A DNA stretch of 64,000 nucleotides from Hirudo medicinalis (GCA_011800805.1 MPNW01000014.1:238744-302743), one strand, 5' to 3'; positions 11,014 through 24,210 are shown, counted from the first letter of the stretch. The notes: a model not told the origin generated them from the letters alone. Program-made: numbers and translations.

Positions 11014-14000
11014 ATGGGTGGAATGAAATTTGAATACGATGAAGAAGGAGGAACGTTTTATTATTTTTTATTATCATTTATTGCTTTAATACTGTTTCCA
11101 GCGACATATTACTTATGGCCCGGAGAACGCTGCAAAGGTATATCAGTTTGACCAATCTGGAACTGCGATTTATTGCTTTTATTGCGACGCTTAAAGTCGT
11201 AAGAAGATTATGATTTGTACTGTGTGATAATACGTTCAAATATTTTCTGTCAATTGATATGTGCTCATTGTGTTCATTCCATAATGGTTTCAAAATAAGA
11301 TTTCAAACTATTTATTTTAGAAATAGCTATACACTATCATAAAAGATATGCTTAAATGTGATATGATTACATTTTTGTATTTTTTTGGGGGCTGTTGGAT
11401 GGTCTGGATTGATAAAAATTATGTTAAGGAATTGCCTGTATTGTTTCAAAACATCTTGCACTAAATACTAATGATTTTCAATATCATTGAGCAAATATAA
11501 TCATCACTACATGTTAAAATTTGCAACTTCTAAATGTTAAGTTGCAACCCTTTAAATTGCAAACTTTTTCAAAGATGGAATTTCCTTGTGACTAAAATGG
11601 ACAAAGCAACATCATAAATCAGCATTGTTCAATATGATAAGCATAAGAAATGTAAGAAATAATCATTTGACAATAATATAAAATAAAGTGATTTAGAGTT
11701 ATGAAATTTCAGTGACTGTTTATAATATTTTGTCTGGCAACAGTTAAGAAATAAGCTTAACATAAGTTCACTTTTCTAATTGCTGATCCTATAAACTAAT
11801 GTTTATGATTATTCAACATGAAACACTGAATTTTGATGGAGTTCTTATTATAAAATCATCTACTAATAATTTTTGTTTTTACAAGTTGACTTGTTTACAA
11901 GATATTTTTCTAATATTTTCATATACTTATAGAGTGTAGCTATAAAAGATTTTTTCAAATTATCATACACAGTAAATTTATTTTCAATAATCTAACATTG
12001 GTTTCATTAACCATAATTGAAATGTATATCATGGATAGTTATAAAATGTTATTCCACCAGATGACAAGAAGAAAAAGTTGGTTTGTTATTGTGAGCCATG
12101 CCAAATAAAACGAAAGCAGGAGGAACAAAATCAACCCAGAAAAAAAATTCAGCAACGTATAATGTAAAAACTTCACTGTGATGCCAGCTTACTGATCTTA
12201 CTAATATTTGTTTACATTTTCCAGAAAATTTGTACTTGTAATTGGCTGGATCTTTTTCATTTACATTGCATATAAGACTTCACAAGTCGAACTTGATTTC
12301 AAAGAATTTGATCCCTATGCAGAGTTGGGCATTGACAGAGTATGCATATTAATTGATTTCTACTGTTTTAGTGAAAGCTCCTTCTTATATTTGAAGCTGC
12401 ATCATCGATGCTATTATGCAAATCACATACGAGATTCCTTAACAAGAGTGCAAAGCTTTGAGAATCACCACTTAATGAACCGTGCCATTATCATTTCATC
12501 AGGGTGCCGAGGTATCTGAGATCAAGAAGGCATACCGCAAACTGTCTCTGATTTATCACCCTGACAGGGAAACTGGCGATTCCCACAAATTCATGAGGAT
12601 CACAAAAGCCCATGATGCGTACGCTTTGCTTTTAAGTTTTGTTTAAGCACTTTGAATGATTGAATCCATCAATTTGTTACTGACCATTTCAAGACTGACT
12701 GATGAAGAGGCCAGGAAGAACTGGGAGGAGTATGGAAATCCCGATGGACCGGGAGGTTGGGAAAGATCGTCGAACATTGTACAAAATTATGGTGCAATTT
12801 ATTTATTTTCATTTCTACAGCCACCCAAGTTGGAATTGCCCTTCCCAAATGGATTGTTGAGAAACAGAATTCCATATGGGTACTTATAAAATATCATTGA
12901 TTGTGATGTTCCATGGATGTTTAAAATTTGCGTTCAAATTGGCCCAGGTGCTCGGACTTTATGCTCTGGTTTTCATGTTCATACTGCCTATCTGTGTCGT
13001 AAGTGATATAATCCGTTGAAGCTAGTTCATCTATATAATCATATCACTACATGTTGTTTAAAATAGGGAACATGGTGGTACAGATCAATAAAATATTCTG
13101 CACAACAAGTTCTCATTGACACAACAAGGATGTACTATCAATTTCTTAGAAAGTCACCGAACATGATTTTAAAAAGTAAGATTTAAATTTTGTTGCTCTA
13201 AATTAAGCATTCTTGGATGGAATCTTTGAATTGTTTCACTGACATATTAATTCAGTCTTTTATCTTACTTTTAGTTTATAATAATTCACCATAGATTTAT
13301 AACTAATATTTAAATATGGCAGTCCAGATAGCGGGATGTTGTTCCCTTAGGACTAGCCCTTGAGCTGATATTATTTTATTTTGTCTCGAGCCGTACGGAT
13401 ATTTTGTTTGCCCGTTCGACTCAACAACAAAAAATTGTACTTACAAGTTTGAGTATGAATGACCATTTATTTCCATTGCAGGAGTAATTCTGGTACTGTC
13501 GGGTTCCTATGAGTTCTATAAGCGCTTCAATAGTGAGATCATCGAGAGGCCGAGCGACAATGTAGAAATCCCTGAGGTGATATTTAGGATTTATTAATGA
13601 TCATTTCTTTGAATGCTCATCAAAAAATCTTTGCAGTTGATAAGAGACATACCTCAGTTCATCCAGAACAATAGGGAGTTGCCATTCTACATTCCTTATT
13701 CTCTTAAGGCCAGAGCACTTTTGGTTGCTCATTTCTCAGGAAAGAAACTTTCGTCTAGCTCTCTTGAATATGGTACGTCAGCATGATATTATTTGTTAAT
13801 GATGACTTAGATTATAGGTCTTAAAAATTCTACCAATTAATTTTAGATAAGGATTACATTTTGAAAAAGTGCCCCTATTTGCTGAGTGAAATGTTGAGCC
13901 TGGCACAACAGTTGTATTACCTGTCTCATGCTGATAAAGGTTTCATATTTGCATATTTTTGGATTGTTTACTTTTGGGAAAAATCATTGTGTGGATTCAG

Positions 14001-16066
14001 AATTTCATGATTGTATTTCTTGGCATTAGATTTTAATTGAAATATATGCCTTCTAAGCATTTTTAATGTAAAAAAAAATCAATGCCAAAATGGATAAAGT
14101 CATGCTGAAACAAAAACAATTTGTAGTTTGAAAGAGTTGATGATCTGTAAATAAGATGTTAACATTTTACAAATATTTACAACATCATGGGTTAATTGAT
14201 ATTTTAATTAATTCCATAAATGCAAAAGTTGTAATGGAATTTGTTAAAAACAATTTTTCAGTTCCCTACAAATTGAGCTTGGACACAGTCGATAACATAA
14301 TGAAAGTATCACAAATGATTATCCAGGGATTATGGTTCCAAAAGAGTCCTTTACTACAACTCCCCCATGTCACTGAAGACATGCTTCGACACTTTGTCAC
14401 AAAAAGGGTCTGACCACCTTTCATCTTTAAGCCACGATTGAGCTGTTTTAATTTCTTTGCTTTGATGTCTCCAGCGCAGCATTCGTAGCATAAAAGAACT
14501 CGCGAGCATGACGGATGAAGACAGAAGGGCTCTTATGCGACAACTGAGTGATCGAGAGTACCAGAACGTCATGACAGTGTTATCCATGATGCCATATAAT
14601 GTTGAAATGACTGTCACTTGTGAAGGTTGAACCATCATCATGGCTACTGTCACCTTGAACTTAAAACATTTCATCCTAAAAATGTCTGTTCCAGTGAAAG
14701 GAGAAGATGATAAGACAATAACTGCTGGATCATTTGTGACCGTGGCAGTGAAGCTTAACAGGAATAGTAGCACTACTTTGGTTAACACACAGCAGACTAA
14801 CATGGAAACTTATGATGAGGGATGTGGAGAGCCAGAAGAAGATAATGAGGATGATGACGATGACTCACACCAACTTGCCCAAGTAAGGAGGCTAGAGTGT
14901 TACGAAATGTTTCACCGTATTAAAGCATGCCATCAAATTTCAGGCATATGCAGTCGATGAATTATGATTTAAATATATATTATTAGTATACCATAATTGC
15001 TTTTATTTGCTTAAGTTGGATGGTGGCAATCAGAACCAAACAAGGAATAGATGGCAGAAGAATAAAAAGAAAAGAGGTGGGAACAAGAAGCCAAGAAACA
15101 AGAAGATGTTGGCCAAATCCACTGTTGCTAAGAAAACTGTTGAAGAAGAAAAGGATACGCCACCTGCTTCAAACAATGTGATTATCCGTCATAATACTGG
15201 ACATAATTCAATAAAGCATTTTCTTACATGAATTTGATAGTCAGTACTTATTTTTATTTTTCAGGTGACTCCAAAATCCAATAAACCAGGAGATGGCAAG
15301 AAAGTTAATCCATCTAAAACATCAGAGCATGAAGTGGTCAACGGTGCCTCAAGCGGCGACGAGTCGGCTGGAAATTCATCTGATGAGGGTGAGATGGATG
15401 TTTTGGACAATGGAGGAATCAACAAGGTCGACGAGGATGAGGATGAATGGATGGCCTTCCAGAAGGAATCAAGAAAGGAAAACATATTGGAAACTAAATC
15501 CAAAGAAACGCACATTGTTCATTGCCCGCATTATCCAAGTGTTAGTTTATGAATATGATTAACATTAGTGAGTACATATAAATTAAGTGTTTTAATGCAG
15601 GAAAAGTATGAGTGGTGGTGGCTTTACTTAGCAGACATGAAAAAGAAACAACTGATTTCTGGTCCTTTGCAAGTAACGACATTGAGAGAAACAGAAGAGG
15701 TTCACCAAACTAGGCAATTTTATTTAAGGGATCTATTTACTCAAAAGTCAAAATATTTTTTGTAGAAGGAGCTGCGTTTCACGGCACCGTACAAGCCAGG
15801 CACTTATCAGTATTCAGTAGTACTTAGATCAGATTCGTATCTTGGATTGGACCAGATTGTCAACATTAAGGTATTCTCAGAGAATTTCGATTCCGAAGCA
15901 TTCTATTAAATAAATTAACAAACCACACCAGGTGGATGTGAAGGAGGCAAAGAAAATGGCTGAACCTAAATGGGAATCGTCAGATGAGGAGGGTAAGAAC
16001 AAGAAGGAGCTTGGAAGTGAGAGTGAAGAATCATCAGAAGGTGATGAGTCAGATGACGGTTATTGA
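11014..16066 (+). CDS. SEC63: SEC63 ER translocon-associated J-domain protein
   Basis: SEC63 is an ER membrane protein. It works with SEC61/SEC62 and recruits BiP through a lumenal J domain during protein import. About 19 exons can be read (11014-11137, 12061-12163, 12225-12339, 12503-12618, 12694-12755, 12821-12879, 12948-12998, 13067-13175, and onward to 15932-16066), giving about 750 residues, close to the usual 760. The start (MGGMKFEYDEEGGTFYYF) and first membrane span (FPATYYLWP) are typical. A second span (FVLVIGWIFFIYIAY) and the J domain with intact HPD (IYHPD, in 12503-12618) follow. Next come NWEEYGNPDGPG, the third span (about 12948-12998), Sec63/Brl domains (SLKARALLVAHFSG, QKSPLLQLPH), basic and acidic linkers, and YEWWWLYLADMKKK with RSDSYLGLDQI. 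The C-terminus is acidic, as expected for a SEC62-binding, CK2-phosphorylated tail. The first intron (about 920 bases) is the longest. Confidence 0.96.
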
Positions 16067-17331
16067 GGTTTGCATTGGGTTTAATTTACTTTGGTTTCTT
16101 TCATTATATGTTTTATAATTATTAACATCGGGGTTTCTTTTTAATGAATGCCATTTCATTATCAATAATTCATAAATATTGTATTAAATGTTAGTTTATA
16201 TTTTGAATTTTATTATTTCTTATTACTTCTGCATTTAACATTTCACTCTTTGCAGATCCTTTTATCTATGAAGCAAGGCTTTAAATAGCATTATTGCAGG
16301 GACAATGATGATTGGAGCAACTAATCAGTGAAATGATTGTACAAATTGTTTGATGATTACAATGTCTTGCTTTTTCCTGCTGGGACCCAAAAAATGTAAT
16401 TTGTTAACTGCTTCTAAGTATGTTACCACTACAACCATTCTAAAATAGTCTCTTGTAAAGAATTTTTGATGATTCTAACTGATTGCCTTTTGTAAATAAG
16501 CCAATGTAAACTATAGGAAACTGCTCATTGATTATGTACATTTGCGTTCCAGTACCTATGGATTTATGTGAGAACTTAGCATTTGTTGATATGCATGCAG
16601 TATGGTGGACTATGTTCTTGTTTCATTTTAGCCGTTGGATTTTAAGTTTATAGGTTTTGGGTCTATTGGTAAACAGAGTTCTCTTAATCTAATTTTACAG
16701 AAATGAGAGAACAAAAAAAAATAACGTGATATGATTGACATATTTTTGGGAGAGATGCCTGTAGGAATGATAAGCGAGTTCTAGCAATTTTTTTACTGCG
16801 TTTAAGCATTTGTCTGTCAACAGTGTCGAAAATACCTAAATAGCGGAGGAATTTTTGGCACCATAGATTCTGCTTGAAGCACCTCCCGGACTGGAAAGTC
16901 GAATATGGCCTCATTGAGACTTCTTCCATGTTAAAGGGGTGATTATTTTGTGCAGATACGCTGGTGCTATTCGCACGATGGGAAGTAGTTCTAGAAGGGT
17001 TCTTTGTTGGTTGGAGTCAATATTCCTGGTGGGATATGGAAGGAGGTACTGGCACAAAAAATGCTCGAAAACCGGATAATTGAGATTTAAGTCTATCTGC
17101 AACTCCAGTAACTGTTACTGATAGTGAGGTATGGTATTAGCGTCACGTATGGGCCTGCAACGCCTTTAGCATGTAAATGTTTAAATTCATGTTAATGTGT
17201 TTTGTTTTTCAAATAACTCCCATTTTTTAATCGATTTTGACTTAATCCAAAAGTCGATTGTCTAATACTACTGCTGACGACTCACATAAACACTGCATTT
17301 ATGTATTATCGCCGTCTCCGTTGTCGTAATC
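16067..17331. other. SEC63 3' region and spacer before BNIP1
   Basis: The first several hundred bases are presumably the SEC63 3' UTR and are AT-rich with no exon. The stretch 16684-17102 holds the unrecognised minus-strand frames listed separately. The last 230 bases should contain the BNIP1 promoter; I see no TATA box. Confidence 0.45.
16684..17102 (-). CDS. Unrecognised minus-strand coding candidate (two overlapping frames)
   Basis: Two minus-strand open frames overlap: 17102-16911 (63 codons, ...LNLNYPVFEHFLCQYLLPYP...) and 16929-16684 (81 codons, ...LRYLGIFDTVDRQMLKRSKK...). Both have mixed, protein-like composition and a more balanced base use than the flanks. They differ in phase, so a tiny intron (a GT lies in GCACCAGC|GTATCT near 16962, with an AG about 50 bases on) or an indel would be needed to join them. 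The 5' end would face the BNIP1 start, making a divergent pair. I do not recognise the family; it may be a fast-evolving small gene, a decayed one, or chance. Confidence 0.3.
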
Positions 17332-18003
17332 ATGAGCTCCCCTGCAGTGGTGTACTGTCAAGAACAGATTACCAAGTTAGATTTGGAAATCAGAGCTGCC
17401 ATAAACGATATCCAAAGGTGCAAAAGAATGGATGTCTTGAGGGATTTGAACAAAATTGTTTCGAACAAATTTCGTGAGGTAAAAAACAAACTGAACGATT
17501 TAGAAAAATTGGCGATGGAACAAGACAAAGAAACAAGCAAAATAAATATCTTAAAGGCCGTTGAAAGTAATAGAAAGCAAGTGAATAGTATCCAAAGCAT
17601 GCTGAGAGAAGCTAATCTCACCTGCCAACTGCACATGGAAATGAATACTGAGAAATTACTTAAAGACGATGATTCAATGAGAAGAAGAGCAGTTGTGGTT
17701 AACAAAGAGAATGTTGTTAGTACTTCATCCAATGTAACACAAAATCTCATGACTCTAGCTCAGATGATGTCTGATCAAGTAAAACTCACAGAGCAGACTA
17801 TGGGGAACTTAGTCTCTTCTTCACAGCAAATTGGTGAAACTCATGAAGAGCTGAAAAATGCTTCAGGACACATCTATAATTCAAAAAAGTTGTTGACAAA
17901 ATATGGAAGAAGAGAACTAACTGACAAACTTTTAATTTTATTGGCACTAATATTCTTTTTTTGCACTGTGCTTTATGTTATTAGGAAGAGACTCTTTGGC
18001 TGA
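17332..18003 (+). CDS. BNIP1: BNIP1/Sec20 Qb-SNARE
   Basis: Sec20/BNIP1 is an ER SNARE that forms the syntaxin-18 complex used for retrograde Golgi-to-ER vesicle fusion and ER network shape. The single 223-residue frame matches the usual 228 residues. It has an N-terminal helical region with LEKLAMEQDKETSK near residues 60-75, the block REANLTCQ around 95-102, and a SNARE helix at about 120-185. The signature KYGRRELTDKLL lies just before one C-terminal membrane anchor (LILLALIFFFCTVLYVI) and a short basic tail (RKRLFG). The start ATG sits 7 bases before the CCTGCAG run and fits the family length. It has no introns although its neighbours have 10-20 each. AATAAA at 18157-18162 is a likely polyadenylation signal. 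Confidence 0.95.
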   Translation: MSSPAVVYCQEQITKLDLEIRAAINDIQRCKRMDVLRDLNKIVSNKFREVKNKLNDLEKLAMEQDKETSKINILKAVESNRKQVNSIQSMLREANLTCQLHMEMNTEKLLKDDDSMRRRAVVVNKENVVSTSSNVTQNLMTLAQMMSDQVKLTEQTMGNLVSSSQQIGETHEELKNASGHIYNSKKLLTKYGRRELTDKLLILLALIFFFCTVLYVIRKRLFG

Positions 18004-18156
18004 TTTGATTATTGAACTGCAATTAAACGATTGTACATTGTCCATCTTTATGCCTGTGCGATGATCAGAGATCAAACAAAGTTTTATGTAATCACTTGTT
18101 TATACCAAGCAGGCAATATTTACATATTGTAATGAAAATTATAATCTTGGATTGAG

Positions 18157-18162
18157 AATAAA
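18157..18162 (+). terminator. Likely BNIP1 polyadenylation signal
   Basis: AATAAA about 155 bases after the BNIP1 stop, in the short spacer before the convergent ENTPD gene, whose stop is at 18304-18306. Confidence 0.5.
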
Positions 18163-18303
18163 ATGTACCTAATGTTCATGTAGTTCAACCCTGAAATAGC
18201 AACTTGCCAATATCCACAATTAAAGCAAAGATCATCAGATTTGAGTTGAATGTCAGCATTTGCAAAAATCATAGTAACTTAACTACTAATTACAATACAT
18301 ATC

Positions 18304-21300
18304 CTAGAGTTTTCTATTCACTTTATTAAAATTGCCATACACATTGAACATAGCTCCCAAAGGCCATGCGATTTCAAAGTCTCGTATTTCTCTTTTTAAC
18401 TGCAAATATAGACATTAATTAGCATTTATATATAAATTCTCCAAATAAGGTATGTCCTACTGTTAATGTTTGTTTAGGATCAAGTCCATAGCCATCGATC
18501 AACAAAGAGGATATGTGACATAGATCAACACAATGGAATGGTTTTGAAGTATTTGTTGATTTGCAAGCTGCAATGACAGACACTTTTATCTGTAGTTTGT
18601 ATTGCCTGTGTTTTATTCACTTACCATTTGCTGCTAATGTGTGAAAAGTCTCGACGTTTATTTCAATTCCTTCTTCAGCATCTTCAACAACAAAAATCCC
18701 TCAATATCTGTATTGCAACACACAAGAAAAAACTTTACTTGTTATTAAGTTTTCCTCTAATGCCATGTCAAAGAAGTAGGAAATGGCAAAGAACTTTAAC
18801 GAGGAAGGTTTTTTAACTTTGTATTTCTTTATTACTTCCTTAGAAATGAGTTTGCATATCTTGAATCTTTCCGTTGAACTATTGAGAGATCTGAAGGGCA
18901 CATAACATTATTAATTACATATGTGGTTCATACAGGAATTTGGAAACAGAGATTTATGACTTTTTACTCTGTCTTTTTGGGACTGAAATTATGAACATAA
19001 ATACTGGTATTTAAACTTTATTTATTGTTTTTGTAGACTTTAGATTTGTGATACGAAATAGAAATACTTGAAGGCTGAAAACATCAATTTATTGACACAT
19101 TAATTCAATGCTTAGGCTCTTTCTAGATTTGCAATTTTTGCCTCACTATCCTTTTCTTGGGTTGTTGGCCTGGACGAATAGATCCCCTTTCTTGGTTTTC
19201 ATATTTTCCACCATTAATCTGCGAAATTCTTTGTCTCATAAGTCTTGGTCAAGTTTTAATGTTTCTCAGTTTTTTTCTCAACTCCATCATTTCATCTTCT
19301 GCTTCTCATTTTTAGCTGCAACTACCTTTCTTCCTGATCTAAAGTGTCCAAATAAAAGTGATGCCTCTGTCTTGATGCTTTGTGATGACCAATAACAGAT
19401 TTATCAATTTTGAAATAACTAACATTTCAAAACACTGTTGGTATGATCTCTCATTATCCTTCTTGTAGTTAAGCTTCTCTTTATGATTTTCACAAACCTA
19501 GCTCTTGTTTATGGAAAAGCCCCTTTCTTGAGATGCCTGACCATGGCAAACGTTAACAACTTTCTGACTATTTCTCCACAGGTATTTGTAATCATCATGA
19601 CTTGCCATGTGCTCCTTAAAAATAGATAAATTCTTTGGTCCCTTTTACAGGTACCAAGAATTAGCCTGTTGGAATTACTATTGAAAGAACAAACTCCAGG
19701 CATAATTGGCAGTGTTATCAAAAGTTTGAGAGATCAAAAAGACAAGCGAATGTATTACGACACTTAATTGAGTGCATTCCTCAAGTACAGCTAGAACAAA
19801 GAGGTAGCAAATTCCCGCTCCTTTTGATTTCCCAATAAAATTTATTAAATTCCAATAAAAGTTTAGGACTCCCTCGTTTATTAAGGACTTTTTAGTACTA
19901 AAATCCAAGTTTCAGAAATTTAGGACTTTTTAGGACCTGTACTAACCATGTACATAACATCAGCACTCAATTTATGATAACTTACCCAACTTCATGAATC
20001 TGACCTCTGTAATTCCACATACCACTGTATGATGGGGGAAGGCAAGGGCTAACAAGTTTTTGAGATTCAACCTCTCCTATTTCAACAAAATTTTACAAAC
20101 ATGATTTTCACAAGAGATAAAAAATTATAATAAGACATCCATGATATTAAGGATATAATGAGAATTAAAAGCATTAAATCTGAAATGGGTTTAATCCATC
20201 TCTTGTGTATCTTTCTCATCCTTACCCGACAGCTTCTCACTTCCACCAAGAATCTGAAATCTTGCTGACATCATTCCCAATCCCAAATAACTGGGAAAAA
20301 CTGTCCTTGTCAGATTTTTAAACAATTTAAACAAATTCTAAAAAACACAAACCTGTGGGTGTACATTTGATAGCTTGTATCCAAAAGTGTCACATTTACA
20401 AGATGTTCTGTAAGGGAAGATAAAGCCTGCAATCAAATTTCTGTTATAATGTTTTACATTGTGACAAGGAAAACTGCTAAATTATCGAAAGTTACTTAAA
20501 CATAAGAAAGAAAATATAAAATAAAAGATCCCACATGAGGAACAAATGTGATTTGTGTTGAACCTCCACCAAGGTCCAACACTCCAGTTGTTTCTGACAA
20601 ATTCCTCAGGTCACCTTGAAGCACATAATCTTGTATAATCACTTCCAGCAGAAACATATGGATGCAGCTAAAAACTTACCATTCAAATAATTCACTGTGA
20701 ACCAACTGAAAAGTCCTTCATCATCACCTTCCAATATGGAAACTCCACCTTTCACCAATTGGAAAGGATATCCTTTGAACAGCTCTTCAACCTTGAAAAG
20801 TTGTACAAACACTTACTTCAAAGTTCTAATGCACATATTTACAAAAAAATCATTAATAAATTTACATTAATGCATGATAAAGGAAATAAATGATATCAAA
20901 GTAATGATTTGATCAATTGTTGAATTAACAATGAATCACAAATTTGTGGGTTTCAGCCTAAAACTATGCAATGTACTATATAACAGATAATAAAATATCT
21001 GAGAAGCCTTCATATTTAAGCAGACCTCTTCAAGTATTGAAGCAGCTGTCTTTTCAGGGAGTAGTCTGAGTCCAGCTGTGGCTTTGAGAGCAACTGGTGT
21101 TGCATACCAAAACTCTTCTGGAATATATTCTCTTGCCTTGTCCAACATAGGCTTTAAACTTTTGGATGCCTTTAAAATATATAATTGAAAATATAAACAA
21201 AGATATAACAAATTTAATTTTTAACTTTAACTTTCATTATACTAATTGGGTAATTTAGGAACCAATCCTTTGAGAACCAAACATTATCTTTTTAAAACTA

Positions 21301-21863
21301 CTTGTTGAGCAAAATATTGTTATAACTCTGATAAACTTCAATGGAATAAGTCCTATTTAAAATTAAATTTTAATGTCACATCAAAGTTCAAACCTCAGGG
21401 GGATTGTTAGCATAGGAAGACAGCCCAGGTTTTGTGGAAACAAATAAAGAATCATCCAAAATTAGCAAAGGATCTTCAATCAAATATAAATACATACAAA
21501 TATTTTAACCTAACTGCAATTAATAGAATCAAAAAACACACCTTTATTTGAAACATTAAATCTAAAAACATGCATTCTACTCCCTGTGCTGCCAGCGTCG
21601 AACATTATACCATATCGAACTGTAGTATTTCGGACAAAATAATTAGCATCAACTGTTTCATTCGTCCGAAGATATATCGCTATCAGGGTAAAAATTGTAA
21701 CTCCAAACACCGATATTAGAACCTTGTTACCCATTTTGGAACGACAGGTAGGAGTTTTCGCAACCTTTAAAAGCATGATTAAAAGCGTTCCACAAAGCAA
21801 AAATAATATCCCCAAAACCATCTTTTCTAAGCAGCCTAAGCTATGAATGTATGTCCAAATCAC
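18304..21863 (-). CDS. ENTPD6: ENTPD5/6-type nucleoside diphosphatase (GDA1/CD39 family)
   Basis: This family hydrolyses UDP/GDP to UMP/GMP in ER/Golgi or after secretion, supporting sugar-nucleotide exchange for glycosylation. All five apyrase-conserved regions are present: FDAGSTGSR (about 21580), ALKATAGLRLL (about 21090), GDDEGLFSWFTVNY (about 20720), LDLGGGSTQI (about 20560) and WPLGAMF (about 18360). Between them are SYLGLGMMSARF (about 20280), LVSPCLPPSYSG (about 20030), FFAISYFFDMALEEN (about 18770) and FHCVDLCHISSLLIDGYG (about 18500). The LVSPCL and SYLGLGMMSAR blocks favour ENTPD6 over ENTPD5. The N-terminus has two hydrophobic segments; the real start may be the first ATG (21863) or the internal MGNKVLISV. 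Either way, a single N-terminal signal-anchor is likely. An intron of about 1.1 kb (roughly 18870-20000) holds only weak repeat-like frames. Confidence 0.92.
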
Positions 21864-22200
21864 ACTTTATTTTATTCTCGATTAACTTTTAATTTCCATG
21901 GAAGTCTTCTTTTGTTCTATAAGCATTTTGTCACATACTTACGACAAGATTAAACAAAAATCAATGAAACAACTCTTTAAAAATAAAATATTTTTGTAAT
22001 TTCGACATGGTTTCAGTAGAAAAGGTCTTATCTGATAAATTCAGTTTTTTTAATTTTCAGAATTCAAATTTAGATAACATAACATAACAATTATTTATAG
22101 TGGTTAAGAATACCGAGATCTGTGTAATAACCACTCTTTACTCTTAATTTCTAATATCCATATTTACTTAGGTTTATCAACTGTGTCCGCTTGGATGGCA
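21864..22200. other. Promoter-side spacer upstream of ENTPD
   Basis: AT-rich spacer between the ENTPD start and the LINE fragment. No exon, TATA box or RNA gene is evident. Confidence 0.4.
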
Positions 22201-24210
22201 TCCTTATCTAATTTATTCCATAAGAAAACAACCCTTGTGCTGAAGTAATTATTTTGTTTCTGGAAGCCTTCCTATATAATTTACAATCGTGCCCTCTAAT
22301 AGAAGCATTTTTTGTGGCTTCGAAAAACTGTTGAGGTAAAAAACCTTCCCTCCCCGATAAAATTGTAAAAGCCTCTGAGGTCCCCCCCTGCTTCTCCTCT
22401 TCTCTAGAGAAGTCATCTGAAATCTTTTTAGTCTTTCCTCATCACTCAACTTTCCTAATCCTTTTATCAACCTAATTGCACTCCGTCCAACACTCCCACA
22501 TCATTTTTCAAATGTGGATTCCAAACTTGGACGCAATACTCTAAATTTGGTCTCACCAATGCTTTATACAGTCTCATAATTACATCTTTATCTCTACTTA
22601 CTACTGTTCTCCTTATCATCCCAAGTACTATATTTGCTTTTTTTGCAACTTCCATGCACAGTATGCTTTCCATTTGTGTGCATTATTACTCCCAGATCTC
22701 TTTCGTGATCAGACTGCTTCAAAAAGCTTCATCTAAATTCATATTCAACAATTGTATACCTATATTCCATATTCATAATGGAGCATTTGTCTAAATTGAA
22801 AAGCATCTGCCAATCTTCTACCCATTTGAATAATCTGTTAAGGTCTTCCTGCAGTTTATTCACGTCATCTTTTCTGCCGACTCTCCTAGCTATCTTACTG
22901 TCGTCAGCAAACTTAGGTATTTTAGACAATATTCCATCATCTAAATCATTTATATATACGCAGAACAACATAGGACCCAACACTGATCTTTCCGGGACAC
23001 CGCTTGGCACAGGTTGTCGTTCCGAGTAAATTCCTCCCATTCCTACCTTTTGACTCCTATTTCTCAACTAGTTTGTCAGCCAGTAAATGTTTGTCTTCAA
23101 TTACGCAGGCGTCGATCTTTTTTGAAGCTTTTGTTTGGGTACCTTGTCAAAAGCTTTAAGTCTAGAAATACAATATCCACAGCCTTGTCATGATTAACCC
23201 AATCATAAATTTCTTCTATGAACTCAAGTAAATTTGTAAAGCACGATCTGTTCTTACTAAATCCATATCGGCTCTTCAATCACTTCATTTCTTCTAAAAA
23301 AAATTATGATACGGCCTCCTTGATTATTTTCTCCATTACTTTGCATACTATAGTGGTTAAGCTTAGTCTGTAGTTGGATTGCAAACTCCTACAACTCTTA
23401 AAAAGAGGAACCACTATTGCATCTTTCCAATCTCTTGGTATTGACCCTGATTCGAAAGATTTGACAAATAAATTTGCCAATGCTTCTCTTACTTCTGTTC
23501 GTCTCTCGTATTTTTTTGGATGGAGGTTATCTACGCCAGGGCTTTTATCTACTTTCAAATTTTCCAGCTGCTTAATTACCTCTACTTTCGAGAATTCCAC
23601 TATTTCTAATTTTTTCCCAGCCTCTTGGATCATCTCCTAGGTGGTTCAGGAATATTCTCTATTGTTTCCTTAGCAAAAACTGAGCTGAAGTAGCTGCTTA
23701 ACATGTTGGCTGTTTCTTCTACTGAGTCAACTGTTTCCCCCTCACTATATTTTAATGATCCAATTTTATCTCTTGTTTTTTGCTTACATCTAACTTATCT
23801 GAAAAAGCTTTTGCTATCACCTTTAATATTTTTTGCTATCATGCTCTCATATGCTATTAATGCTTTTCTATTAATATTGTTTGATGTATTCCTTTTTTCT
23901 GGTATTTTTCTTTTAACTCCCTAAGCTTTCCTATCCCTCGCTCCTCAGGTTTCATTTTTGCCATTTTTTTTGTAATTTCCGTGATTTATGCTTAGCTCTT
24001 TTTGCTTTGATGACCTCTTTTGCAAGCCATGGCTGTCTTTTCTGGTTCTACTTGGGATGTATTTTTCTACAATGAGATTCAGCTCTTTCTTGATTATTTC
24101 CTAAGCTTCTTCTACATCAGCAGATTATGATTTTTTTAGCTAAGTTTATTTCCCCTGGTTCTTCCCTTATTTTGTCATAATCAGCCTTAAAACAGTTTTT
24201 AGAACATTAA
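22200..24210 (-). mobile_element. Degraded non-LTR (LINE) retrotransposon, reverse transcriptase part
   Basis: On the minus strand the fragments read in order along an RT-type ORF2. The pre-RT block is ADYDKIREEPGEINLAKK (about 24170). Finger motifs LKVDKSPGVDNLHPKK and GSIPRDWKDAIVVPLFK follow (23600-23400), then KSRYGFSKNRSC (about 23270), VPSGVPERSVLGPMLF and the catalytic box KFADDSKIARR (about 22990-22900). The thumb and C-terminus include LYKALVRPNLEYCVQVWNP and LSDEERLKRFQ (22560-22440). Several frameshifts and stops interrupt the frame, and no endonuclease domain is seen upstream, so it is 5'-truncated and dead. The motif order is that of CR1/Jockey-like LINEs; the exact clade cannot be set by eye. 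It lies just upstream of ENTPD. Confidence 0.88.

Noticed and set aside
19108..19395. Frames inside the large ENTPD intron, including a Lys-rich minus-strand stretch
   Set aside because: No domain is recognisable, the frames are broken, and they do not fit the ENTPD protein; probably decayed repeat.
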